Shown in pieces: positions 11,828 through 23,608 of a DNA stretch of 64,000 nt. A program made the position numbers and the translations under genes. The notes beneath the pieces were generated by a model. It did not search any database, was not told where the DNA came from, and worked only from the letters and a program-made list of their open reading frames with translations. The number at the start of each line of letters is the position of its first letter. Positions within the stretch are counted from its first letter, which is position 1. This stretch comes from Ciona savignyi (lineage: Eukaryota; Chordata; Ascidiacea; Phlebobranchia; Cionidae): positions 546,519 to 610,518 of the forward strand of contig CH002886.1 of the NCBI GenBank assembly GCA_000149265.1, in the 5' to 3' direction.

Positions 11828-14800
11828 ATGTCTGATTCGATTGTGAATGTGACTGAGATTTCTGATGATCAAAACACAGAGGATGCAATGGGAAATATTA
11901 AATCCAAACTCAAAAAGATAACGAAGGCAAGGAAAGAGTCTCCATCAAAATCGAGTGTTGAAAATGGGAGCGAAGAGGAGCTGGTGTTTATGTGTGGGGT
12001 GGTGGAGGGGTTCTATGGGAGACCTTGGACCGCTGAACAGAGAATTGAATTGTTTCGAAGGTAGTAAAATGTTACTGCCGGTACCGGTACCTAATTATTT
12101 TCGAAAATAAGTTCTTCAATCTAATAAATCCTTTATCAGGGTCTATCATCAACCATTTTACTATTTTAACCGCGTAACTTAATTCCTGTAGAGAATTCGC
12201 CGAGGTCAACGTGTACCTATACAGTCATTATCGAGTAATTAAAATATATAAAGTGTGATAAATTCCACATTTTATTTGTACAATGCAGATACATATGTAT
12301 TAATGTACCGTCGGAGTGTTAGTGACAACAAATAAAAAAAATAGTACATGGAAAAAAAGAAACACATTTTCATTTTTCACAGGATGTCGGTGATGGGTTT
12401 AAACACGTACCTGTATGCCCCGAAAGATGATTATAAACATCGCTTGTTTTGGAGGGAGAAGTATTCTGATGATGAATCAGGTTTTTTTATTTTGATTTAC
12501 ATATTAAATGTATTGTAAATAGATGGCATTTTGGTGTTAAAATGTACCATATATGAATATTTTTACAATACAAGGGTAACATGCCACCCCAGAAATTGAC
12601 GCTTATACATATATAAATAAGTATGAAAAGTTGTGTCTATGGCAAGGTCTACAGTTCCAGCATGTATAGCCCCACATTGGTAAACAGTTCCACAATCCAG
12701 CGTTGCTTCGCACGTTGATCGAGGAAGCAGAGGCGCACAACGTGTTGTTCGTCTACGCTATCTCCCCAGGACTCGATATTTCCTTTGCATCAGAAGCTGA
12801 AGTTACACTTCTCAAGAACAAACTGTTGCAAGTAGGTTTTCAGTCTTGTACAATGTGTAATAAATATAGGTAAGCACGATTGTCAAAGACAATTATTGTT
12901 TAGAAGTTTACTTTAGACTTTATTGTTTTGTTAAATTCTAGTTTTAAAACCAATCAAAATACCAGTTTTAAAATTTATGGATTTAGAAAAATTAGAATTT
13001 TTAAATAAAGACATCACCGATCTCCTCAATTTATTCTTAATGTAAGTTTCTGTTTTTGTATTAAAGATTAAACCAGAGTTTTACTAAATTCTATTTGAAA
13101 TATTTATTAAAAAGAATTAAAATCTTCAGATTATTGGGCACAATTTAAATCTTTAGATACTACACATTTTTTCAGGTTAAAAAATAAATTCGATTTTTTA
13201 ACCCGACTTCTCAGGTCCAGGGTCTGGGCTGCAAAGCATTCGCATTGTTGTTCGATGACATCGATCCAGTGTTGTGCGCATCGGACTCTGAGAAGTTCCA
13301 ATCTTCAGCGAACGCCCAAGCCTCGATAACCAACATCATCTACGATGTCCTGGATAATCCGCGTTTTCTCTTCTGCCCAACAGGTAGGTGTTGATGCCAC
13401 CTTCTATCTACCTCAGCTATACAGTTTAAAATATATTTCTTAGCTGTATTTGATGTTGCACCCAGAAAAAAGTGTTTCATGTATTTTTAGTAAGACTTGC
13501 TTAGTTACACAGGCTATTTAGATGACACAGATCACAGCTCCACAATTGTTTATTGGTTAAAATAAAATAAGGGACTTTTGCAGAATTGTTTTTTTACATA
13601 ATTATTAATACATTGTACCACTGTTCACGATTAGCTGTGTAAATCTTTATTAAGCTTAGCGACCTCATTACGCTGCCAGCCAATTACCACAAATTGCACC
13701 TGATCAATCCCCAATCGCTTGTGACAGGACATTTGATGAATAAATTATTAAATAACGTGGGAAAATATGGCAGCATTTACTGTTGCAAGTTGGCAAATTC
13801 TGCATCTTTCTACTGGGAATAAATTTTAGATATTTTAAGCAGAAGCTTTAAAGCGAATATGTATTAACAGAATACTGCAGCAACATGGCCATACCAGATG
13901 TGGGTGGCTCACCTTATTTAAAAACTATTGGCGAGAAATTGAACCCAAACATCTCTATCATGTGGACAGGTAACATGATTTCTCCACAAAAATTTATTTA
14001 ATTGTGATTAGGCGTGTCTCGTGTGTAGTAGCAAGTAGTGGCTTGAATAGAAAAACAAAAGTATCAAATTACTTGATTACAAGAAGCTACTCTGGTGGTT
14101 GTAAAATGCTGTGCTGAAGATTTCCAATGTTTTGCCTGTGTGTGGTTGGTATGTCATTATTTCCTGGCAGATAAGGAAAGGTGTGATTATAAAGTTGGTT
14201 TTAAGAGTCTATGTCTGTACACTTACTAACCTGTTACAGTGTAAATAGTTGGTCATAAATTTATTTTAGTCATATAATAGATTGAAATAATTTCTAACAA
14301 TGCATTAATTAAAACTTATTGTTTACCTTGTTTTTTAAGTGTTTAATGTTAATGTGCGTCATTGTGTTTGTTTTTTTTATAAATTTTAGTATTTAATTAA
14401 TTTAAGTAGAATTTGAGTTCAATTTTGGGATGTCAGGGGTGCAATTAAAAAAACAAAACAATCAAATTTGTACCCCTTGAACCTCTTGAGAATATGCCTA
14501 GCTTCTCAAAAGTGAAAAAGAACTAAACTTGCACACGATAGTTAGGGTGGTTGGTGGGAGGGGTATCAAAAATCTCCAGTTGGAATAATCGCAGTAGTGG
14601 AATAAAAATTGGGTGTTATAATATTGGTCATTGTTAGATTACTGTTACATTGAAATCACTCTAACATGCGAATACACTGGGGAGTAATATTATAAATGAA
14701 GCGAAAAGACGTAACAATTACCTTCCACAGTTTTGTTGGTAGAGCTATTGCAGTGTGTTAGTGAAAGATTTAAATAAAACCATTTGCTACAACTGCAAAG

Positions 14801-17800
14801 TGCCTGACCAAGGGCCCAACTGTACAGAAAGAATTGAAATTGGATTCGGGAATTTGTTATGTCATGACCTCAATGCTTACCCACCCACCAGTCTACCCAC
14901 GTTACCTATATTTCAGACTAATCTGTCCTAGTTCCTATAAATACAATGTCCTGAAGTAACACACATCATGTCATATTTCCCCTACAGGTCCAAAGGTGGT
15001 ATCCCATGTCATATCTCTGGAGTCGATTAAGATTCTTAACAAGATATTGAAACGAAAAGTCGTAATTTGGGACAACATTCATGCAAATGATTATGACCCG
15101 AAACGGGTCTTTCTAGGCCCATTTAAAGGTGATTCAAATTATCGACGTCATGTTATGTTCACATTTGTATACTTAATTGTAGATGTGTAAACAACAAATT
15201 TTTATAACACCAGCACCATAAAATATTAAATACTAATAAATAAAATACATCTATCCACGTTAGGGACTGACAATATATAGTTTATCTTTTTTCTGACTTG
15301 TTCATATGCTAGTGTGACCTTTCCTGCCTACAGGTCGTTCAACGCACTTGATTCCGCACCTTGGCGGAGTAATGACCAACCCCAACTGTGAGTTTGAAGC
15401 AAATTACATCGCTATGCACTCGTTGGCGACCTGGTGGAAATCCCGTCAACCTTGCACGGCAAACCAACCAAGTATGTAGCATTATGTATGGATAGTTATG
15501 TGTGTCGTCTAATGTACCTGCTTGTGTATGTGAGACCCATGAATATACAGCGTTCAAAGCAACAAGATTTTTTAGAGCGAAACTCTCTCTACGAGCTGAA
15601 TACTTCATGCAAATTTGAAACTTAGTCCGACCGGTTAGTCTGACCGGTTAGTCTGGCGGTTTAGTGCGTCGCCTTTCAATCGAAAGGTTGCAGGTGCGAA
15701 ACTGGTCTCTAGCTAGTCAGTAGTGTCCTTGGGCAAGGCACTTTAAGGACATTGCCTAAACCTAGCGGATTGTTGGGTTCTACCAAATTGAAGAAACGTG
15801 TGAATCATACAACGCACTGCAATAGCTCTGGTTACTCGACGGTGGGTGCGAGGTGATCTGACGATTCCCGTGTGTTAACCACCTTGGTTTTTCCACTCAC
15901 ATCCTATCCTATCTTAACTTTCCAGCAACTAATGAGAGTGCTAGTACCCCGACAAAATCACCGGCAGTGGACCAATCAAAAGACAGCGATAGTATAAGCA
16001 GTGGAAGGGCAACAGACAGCGACTCGGACAGCGATTATTCGTCGTACGATGGCAGGTTCTTCCCCCCCATCCACAACTTCAACCACGGAGAATACAATCC
16101 TGACACAGCCTTGCAACAGGTGAGTCTTGTTGATATGTGCTGCACATGTATGTTTATAAATGAGGAAGTTGAATGTAAGTAGCTTACAAAAAGGTGCGGA
16201 TTCCACATTTTGAAGAAAAAAAGTTTATTTATTGAGATTTTTTATGCTACATAAAGCACTTAAATAAATAGCATTATTTGAAAGTTTAGTACCACCATGT
16301 GTCAAGACTGTGGTGTTAGAAATATTGAGCCTAGTCATTATTTCTTATGTTTTCCTGTTTCCCATTCAGCCGCGCATATGGCCATCATTTTATATAATAG
16401 AGTTGAGCATGTCATATATACAGCCACCATCTGAACAAGAGTTTAACTTATTTACCCAATTACCCAACGGATAATTTCTAATAACATTTTATTTCGGCTG
16501 AAAACTTGTCTTGCTGCAGTAAATCTAAAAATATTACTCCAAATTAAAATATATATTCATTTTAGCCTTTAATAGGGACTTTAAACCAAACAGCAGCCTT
16601 ATTGTTGCCATGAACAGTGTTATGGCAACATAAGCTCATTTAACACTTTAATTCTAAAATTGTCCGAAAATTGCTTGTCATGTGCAGAATTGTGTGTTTA
16701 TGGTTTGAATTTAACATGATTTGTGTTGCCTTGTACTTTAATTATGTTTGATGTATTTGCAGGCGTTAACAGCATGGTTGCCCATCTTCTCTCAATCAAA
16801 GTATCCAAATCGCAAAGTAGTGCCACGTAGTGGAACGCCCCCAGCGATGCCAATGCTCCCAAACCATTCAATAATATCCCAATCCCCCATCCCGGCTGTA
16901 TGCACCACGAAAGCAGTAACAAAAGCAGTCGTCAGCGTCAAAGAAGATTTGAACCTCGCGCAATCCACTATAAACTCAGAATTGTTGGAACGAACGCTCG
17001 AAAAACCTCCCGAGCCCAAGAAATCCGCAATCTCCGTCACATACGCCACACGAGGGCAGAAAGCCAGGGATTTGGAGAGCGAGGAGCGGTTGCCAGGGAA
17101 ACCGGATGTTGACATGGAGGAAAACGAGAGCAAATCGGAGGAGATGCAGACAGAGGGAGACGCAAATAAAACCAAACCAGATCAGGTTTAAGATATTTTT
17201 TAGTTTTTAACAAAATTATGGAATTTATATTTAAAAAAAATAAATTTATTCTGTATGGAATCAATGTTTAAATTCCCTAAAAGAGTTTTTATATTTTCGT
17301 TGTGGCACGTCGTACCACCAGTCAGCAGGTGGTTGATATGAAACCAATCACTTGGTAGTGTTATAAATATTAGGCATGTCACTTAATGCTTAAGCTTAGT
17401 GGATTTTAATGGGTTAAATATAGACTTAACAGTTAATTTTGATCTCGTATAGCCCGGTAACCCGACTGGGAGCATGTGGTAATTTAACTCAAACACCCAT
17501 CCAGATGGACACAGAGGAAATGAGTGAACCCCTCGATGCCATGCAAACCGATGGAGAGGATAGCGATGTTTCCATGGCAACCGCAAACAGTAGCGCTCCC
17601 GTCACCGATGTCGAGGAGATGAGTTCGTCACCGGGTGGGACTGATGAGAAGAAAAACGATGAATCGGCGGAAAAAGCCGAGAAAAAAATCTCAGAGGACG
17701 ATTACAATCCTACGGAGTCGGAAGAGTTGGAAAACCAGACGATATCTTTCAAAGACTTGTTGCTTCTCACGGAATGTTTTTATTTGCCGTACGAACATGG

Positions 17801-20800
17801 ACACACAGGTAAAACCATGGTGCAGAAGTTCCGGTGGCTCAAAGAGAAAGCCGTGAAGCTCTCGGAGTCAAAGAATAAAAACTCCGAGGAATACTTGGAC
17901 AAGGTTGGTCACCCCGCAAAAGTAGAAATTAATATCAATTTTAAAACCTAATTTTACAACTTAGCATATGGCTATTAGGGTGTTTTATATAAACACCAAA
18001 TGTAGCCTAAACTAATTTGTCTGACTTGCTGGGAAAACCCTCTTAACGGGTTGGACCTGTCCCACCCATGATCACTACCACCTTTTCAGCATGTTTATTT
18101 ACCCACATTAGTTAATCTCTAACAAGACATCTCTTGACCCCCAGGCGTTGGAGTGGTCGGAAAAGGCCTTATTATTCGAGGGGCAATGCAAAGGTGTGAA
18201 CGCAGTGTTCAACCGAATATGTGCGTGTCCGAACCGTGCCTTGCTATATGAGCTCTTCCCATATCTGTGGGATTTGAAGGGGATGGTTACGATGTTAAGT
18301 TCGTATGTGAAGTGGCTGGGTGAGTTGGTGGCTGTCCTATCAGTTTGTTCTGTGGTTGGTATGTAGGAAATAGTTTAAAATAGATTTTTAAATTAAACCA
18401 AACCAGTTATGATGTCGACTGCCTGTAATGGAGTTCTTGGGTACTAAAAGAAAATATTAGGGAGTTATTGTCTATTTCTTTTTAATTAATTTTTTTTTCT
18501 TCTCCACATTGTAAAAATGTCAAATAAAATACATTGTAACATTGTGGTATTGTAAAGAAAAAAGTGGAAATCATTGACACATTGGGAGAGTATGTTACAA
18601 GCCAAACCACCATATTATTTATAATGTTTTAATACTTCGAATTTTAAATCTAGTATTTCCTCTACAAAGTCAGTATTCACCTTCACCATTTAAAAATGTT
18701 TTATTATTTGTTATTTGTCTGTGTTTTGACCTATGAACTGATCATTCATTTGTTGCACTCTGTATCACCAAACCTTGTTTGGTTTTGACTGCTGATTCAA
18801 ACTCCATGTTATGAAGTTGACAAATCTCATCCACCAGGCCACGTTGAGGTGAAGCCAGGGTTGGTTCGAAATGCTCCAACAAAAGAGAATCCTTCACAGC
18901 CAACTACGTTGTCGAAAGGTGAAGTGGTGAAATAGAACGAAAATTTATTCATGTCATGTTTTCTGGGAGCTTTCCTTGGGAGCTTTTTAGGGAGCTTTCC
19001 TTGTTAAATCTAAAGGCTTTAGTAAAATCATTTTGGTATTGTGTCATTCAACATAGATTTGAAGGTTTTGACATAATGGTTAACAATAAACTTGGGCTGT
19101 GTCAATATGTGATATTCCTAATGCTGTATAGCCACGATACATAATAACGCAATTTGCACTTCGCTTTTTGGGTAAAGACATCGACATCAGGAATTAGCGC
19201 TAAATCGCTGAGCAGTGATGATATAAAGTCGAGCAATACCCTCCCTTGATATAATTAACCTTATACCAGATTTAACCCTATCTTCACCCTCAGGACCCCC
19301 ACATACTTATAATTGGTTGGGACCGGATCCGGAGCCTTGGGTATTCCGAGGAGGCTTATCTGGGGAATTCCAGGTGGGTGGGGGTTTTCATTTTTTTTTA
19401 TTTATATGCTAGGCTGTATCTTCAAAGATCTATTGTAGTATGTTAGTAGTTTGGTTACCCGAGGCATCTCGTGCTTATAGTCAATATATTAAAGCACTTA
19501 AAAGCCTAGAAACTTGTTTCATGTTCTTTTTAATCTAATATTAGCTAGATAGTTACCATTCCATACTTACCAATGTGTTAACTTTTCACCACATGCCCAC
19601 TGTCGAGTTGCAGGGATTGAACAGTGTGCGGTAGAATAAACCTCAGTAAAACTTAAATAACCTCAGTAAGTATTATATGCACTTACAGAGGTTACTCCCA
19701 ATAAGTTCTTCGTACGATCTGTTCTGCCAAGCACTGCCCCACACCCCACAAACCAGCACCTACATAGTGCGGCCGTACCTCCCATCCGATGAATCCTCCG
19801 TCTTTGACGTCTGCTCCTCAACATGGAAGGATGGGGTGGAGAGCTCACATTCCTTCGAGAATCTCAAACAACTTCCCGCAGATCGGTTTGTTTGTGATAT
19901 CTTCTTTTTGGGGATACGTTCTATGGCCATACACAAGCTCAAACACCACCATAGACACACAGAGCATAATATTTTTGCTTTAGAGTAGTGGTTCTCTAAT
20001 ATTTATGGTTGCATACCACGAAAAGTTAATATATACTGCGATCCGGTAAAGTGTGGTTATTAATAAAAGTAACTTACATCGAAAGTAAATAGTGGCAAAG
20101 CGAAATTAAAGCAAGTATCGAAAAATACATTTAACACGAAGGTGCTCATGCATCATTCAACAGACTCCTGCTTTCTGCAAAACTAACCAACAATTAAAGT
20201 GTATAAATATGTCTGTTCTGTCGGTGGGCAGGGAAATGAAAGTGGATGGTCAAGAAACACTGCTCAAGACAACAAAACACATTGATAAAATTACCCCATT
20301 TCCTTATTGATGTCATAGTAGTTAAAGTTACAGTGCTCATAGTTCAGCTTGCTTGTCTCAGCTTGCTCCATTTCATTATCCAGGTTAATTGGAGCACTGT
20401 TAACCCTGAGCCCGGAGTATTGCTTCGTGGTGGAAGATAATGAGGGAGTATGTGGCTACCTCGCGGCCACCCACAACGCCAAGGACTTCTGGAGGAAATA
20501 CGAGATCGCTTATCTTCCTGAGATGCGGGAGAAATATTCAAAACCTGAAGCCGAGGATGAGATGACCGAAGCTGAGGTTTCTATTGTTAATATAGTGTGT
20601 CTATGTCAGATATAGTGTTTCTATGGTGGATATAGTATCTATGTTGGGTATAGTGTGTCTAAAGAAAATTGGGCAATATGTACAATTTGCAAAGTGTTTC
20701 CATTATAATTATTGTGTTTTTATGGTTAATGGAGTGTTTCTATGGTGTATATATTGTTTCTCTGTTAGATATGATGTTTTCATGATGGACATAATATTTT

Positions 20801-21807
20801 CTATATATTTTCAATATACAACCCTGGCCTGGATTCGAAACTGCGATTTGTAGTTCACCAACTCTCCCCCACAGAAAATGATTGTGGATTTGCACAGCAC
20901 AGGTGATCGATACAGTTACGGCTCCGACCTCCTTGCATCCAGCCATCCTGCCATGATGACACTTGCTTTAACACAGACTGCTAATCCAAGCGTAGCTAAG
21001 AGTATGACTGTCTGTCTGCTGTCTGCATTGAAATCGCACAGTAAGACTTATAGAAAATTTAACAACTTAGTTAAATTGGATAGAAAATTTAATGAAATTG
21101 TTGCATTAGATATTCATATTTTTTTCCTGTGAATTGGGAAAAGGCTAGAGGTGTTATCTTATGAGCTTTCGTCGGTTTTCCCTTGTCCCTACTGTCATTA
21201 AGTTTTGTAAAACCCATGATAATGCTGGCTTCCGGTGATGTCTGCTAATTGCCTTGCCCAACGCCAAATATGTCTTGCCAGTGACAAATTTTGATCACAC
21301 AGCCATTTGGTTGCCTGCAGACCAAGCTCTTTACACAAGTAAACGAATCGGGTAAACAGTATCTACACAAGGGATTTAACTTTATGATGATACCTAACTC
21401 CCCTTTTGTCCTGCAAGTTGCTTCTACATTAGTGCTGTTAGGCTTTCAGCCGAATGGTTATGAAAGTTTAAACAAGTTAGTTTTGTCCATGGGAAAAGCA
21501 CTCTTCATTGAATGTAGTTGCTGAATGGGTTATACATTACTGTGTTAACAATAGCTGTGGTCACTCTACTGTTAGCACAATCAGATTTCCATGTTTGAAC
21601 TTTCCCCTTCATGTGGTATAAACACGATAACCTGTCTCATATAATCCTCCAACACATTTCCAACCTCCCTTAGATGCAAGTGGCATTCATGTGATCGTAG
21701 ATTCAAACTCCAAGCACTTCCAAGATCTCTACTTAAAACTCGGTTTCACCAAGATTCCAGACCTCGACACATCAGAAGACATAACAATATTGGGAAGGGT
21801 TTTTTAG
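11828..21807 (+). CDS. OGA: Protein O-GlcNAcase (GH84), 17 exons, about 1016 aa
   Basis: OGA hydrolyses O-linked N-acetylglucosamine from Ser/Thr of nuclear and cytosolic proteins. Exons in phase: 11828-12060, 12383-12480, 12701-12831, 13215-13383, 13871-13969, 14988-15128, 15334-15471, 15926-16119, 16763-17185, 17505-17903, 18145-18319, 18838-18918, 19294-19373, 19689-19885, 20384-20576, 20875-21040, 21674-21807. The GH84 domain begins near residue 57 ([13 protein letters not shown]) and holds the catalytic aspartate pair in ALLFDDID (about D168/D169), then [21 protein letters not shown] and [11 protein letters not shown]. An acidic, Ser-rich disordered linker (exons 8-10, about 340 residues) precedes the stalk helices (exons 10-13). 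The C-terminal acetyltransferase-like domain runs from about residue 788 and ends ITILGRVF, like human ILGRSL. It is longer than human OGA (916 aa) because of the linker. Start: first Met, 4 nt after a possible acceptor AG. Confidence 0.95.
14735..14905 (-). repeat. Degraded SINE family A copy in OGA intron 5
   Basis: Reverse-oriented traces: GAGCTATTGCAGTGTGTTA, CAAAGTGCCTGACCAAGGG and CCCACCCACCAGTCTACCC. Old and diverged; borders are approximate. Confidence 0.45.
15630..15920 (+). repeat. SINE family A copy in OGA intron 7
   Basis: Sense copy, fairly well preserved: GCGTCGCCTTTCAATCGAAA head, AGGTTGCAGGTGCGAAACTG box-B-like part, TGTCCTTGGGCAAGGCACTT, GGATTGTTGGGTTCTACC, CACTGCAATAGCTCTGGTTA and GAGGTGATCTGACGATTCCC. 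It ends only a few bases before the exon 8 acceptor, so its tail supplies part of the polypyrimidine region (TATCCTATCTTAACTTTCCAG). Confidence 0.8.
20577..20810 (+). repeat. Degenerate about 20-bp tandem repeat at start of OGA intron 15
   Basis: Starting at the splice donor itself, a loose unit like TTTCTATGGTGGATATAGTG recurs about eight times with drift (TCTATTGTTAATATAGTG, TCTATGTCAGATATAGTG, TCTATGTTGGGTATAGTG and later ATATATTG and ATATGATG forms), interrupted at about 20660-20715. Confidence 0.6.
21108..21610. repeat. Two degraded SINE family A copies in OGA intron 16
   Basis: From 21108 to about 21290 there are reverse-oriented traces (TTCCTGTGAATTGGGAAAA, ATTGCCTTGCCCAACG). From about 21415 to 21600 a sense copy follows: CTTTCAGCCGAATGGTTATG, TTTTGTCCATGGGAAAAGCA, AACAATAGCTGTGGTCACTC. 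Both are old. Confidence 0.5.
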
Positions 21808-23608
21808 TGCCAATATTATTAGGTTTCTATGAGCAGTTGACCCTTTCTTGGTGACCACTGTGGTAAAACGTTTTTTTTTTTATAAAAAGTTTCCCATTTT
21901 CTTAAAGAAGCTTATTACATTATGAGCAAAAAGTTGGTGTTAATATATTGATTTTACATATTAGAATAATATTATTCATTAATCATTAAGAAACATAAAA
22001 CAAAATTTTCCAACTTTAACAATTCAAGCCAATAATAATGTTCACAGTAGCAATGTTTCCTATTGTTCCAACCAATGTCTCATGTCACAGGATTAAAATT
22101 ATAAATTTGCATGTGTTTTGTTAAGATCAACTGGTTATGGTCATTTGCTCTAAAAAATTAAATGTACTATATGGCCTGACAGTAAAAGGGTCAACTGTTC
22201 TAAAAAATCTTTTTATTAGGCCTTTAATTTGTTTATTTTTTAATTCTTTATTTTAAATTGGGCCCAGGGCGTTTTGAGATGTTTGCCTTATCGACGTAAT
22301 GTGCAATCTACTTGCAACTGTTTAAACCACCAAAATTGTTCTTTTTGTGTTCGAAGGTTTCGGAATGTAACAAACTTATATCAAGATTTTTATTATAAAT
22401 AATATTACACACACTTACAAAAAAATTGAGAAAAGCTTAAATAATGTCCAAAATGACATCTGTTATAGAACCACATTGTTGCATTTTGGTAAAGACAAAC
22501 AGAAAAACACATGTGGATCCAATTAAAATGCCAGTTTTGCTTCATTTTACATTCCGAAACTTTTTAATATTATCAGATCTGTTTTGGTGAGGTGCTTTTT
22601 TGCATAAAAAACCAAGCTTGATCAAAATGTGTTGTATTAAGATGTAACCATTTTTTGTATAATTACGAACCTTTACATGGACTACAGCTTTATCAAAATT
22701 GTTACTTTTTTGGGTTATTACATTTTTCCTAATGATTTCTGCTACTTTTTATCAGTAAACGATAAACCAGTTTTTCTACATATCTTTTATGTTGTTTCTG
22801 CTTGCACACAAAATGAAAACGCTGGTTGTTTTTCCCAATCATTAAGTGCTTTTGATTATAACATTGTTTATTACTTTCCACACTGTCAAAAATATATGGT
22901 TCCATGCGAATAAAGTACTTGAAATCTGCTCCACGTTGTATTGAAAACAAGGCAAAAAGATAGGTGATTATATGTTAAGAATCAATTAGCAATACATACA
23001 GATTATCGAACGCAGCCTTAGTCATAACATATGCCACGAACAAAATCAAAAATCTGTCTAGATAATGATCATGGTCAAATTAGGTTAGATGTCCGTCGTC
23101 TAGATTCTTTTAACACGAAACACGGTATGATACTTATTAAAGGAATATAAAGCGAACAGCATACCGTTATTTAGTTCCTGATGTGTTTGGCAACGAACGA
23201 TCTAGTTTTCATGTTTGCAGTTCTAAACATTTTTAAACGTTAATACGGTGACCCTATTGTTTCTTTAAATTATGCGTTACGATGTAAGAAGTGCAAATTT
23301 TAAGTTAAATGCAAATTGAACAAGCGAAAGCAGTAAACATTCCAAAAGGTTTATTTGCCATTATAAAAAGATAGTCTTTGTTTTTTACGTAATAGCTTGT
23401 TATGAAAAAATTGTGAACGCGTTTTCTTCATATAAAGGTTTATAAAGTTTTCCAAGTTTATTATTAGCTTTACTGCCAAGATGGAGAGAGCATTAAAAGA
23501 CACCTGTTACTGTTTTTATTTTCTTTATTGACATTAACACTGAACCCATTAACACAAGCCTGTAAGTTTTGCATTAAAACAGGGTTGGTTTAATAGTTTA
23601 GATTAAAT
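21808..23608. other. Spacer between OGA and PWWP2, with a small inverted-repeat element
   Basis: No gene-like frame seen. At 22356-22567 a 14-bp perfect inverted repeat, GTTTCGGAATGTAA and its complement, bounds about 210 bp of AT-rich DNA and may be a MITE. The remaining AT-rich DNA, including the region just before 23609 that should hold the PWWP2 promoter, shows nothing I can name. Confidence 0.5.

Noticed and set aside
16792-17175. Antisense 127-codon frame within OGA exon 9
   Set aside because: Shadow of the sense exon, whose splice sites and phase are sound.
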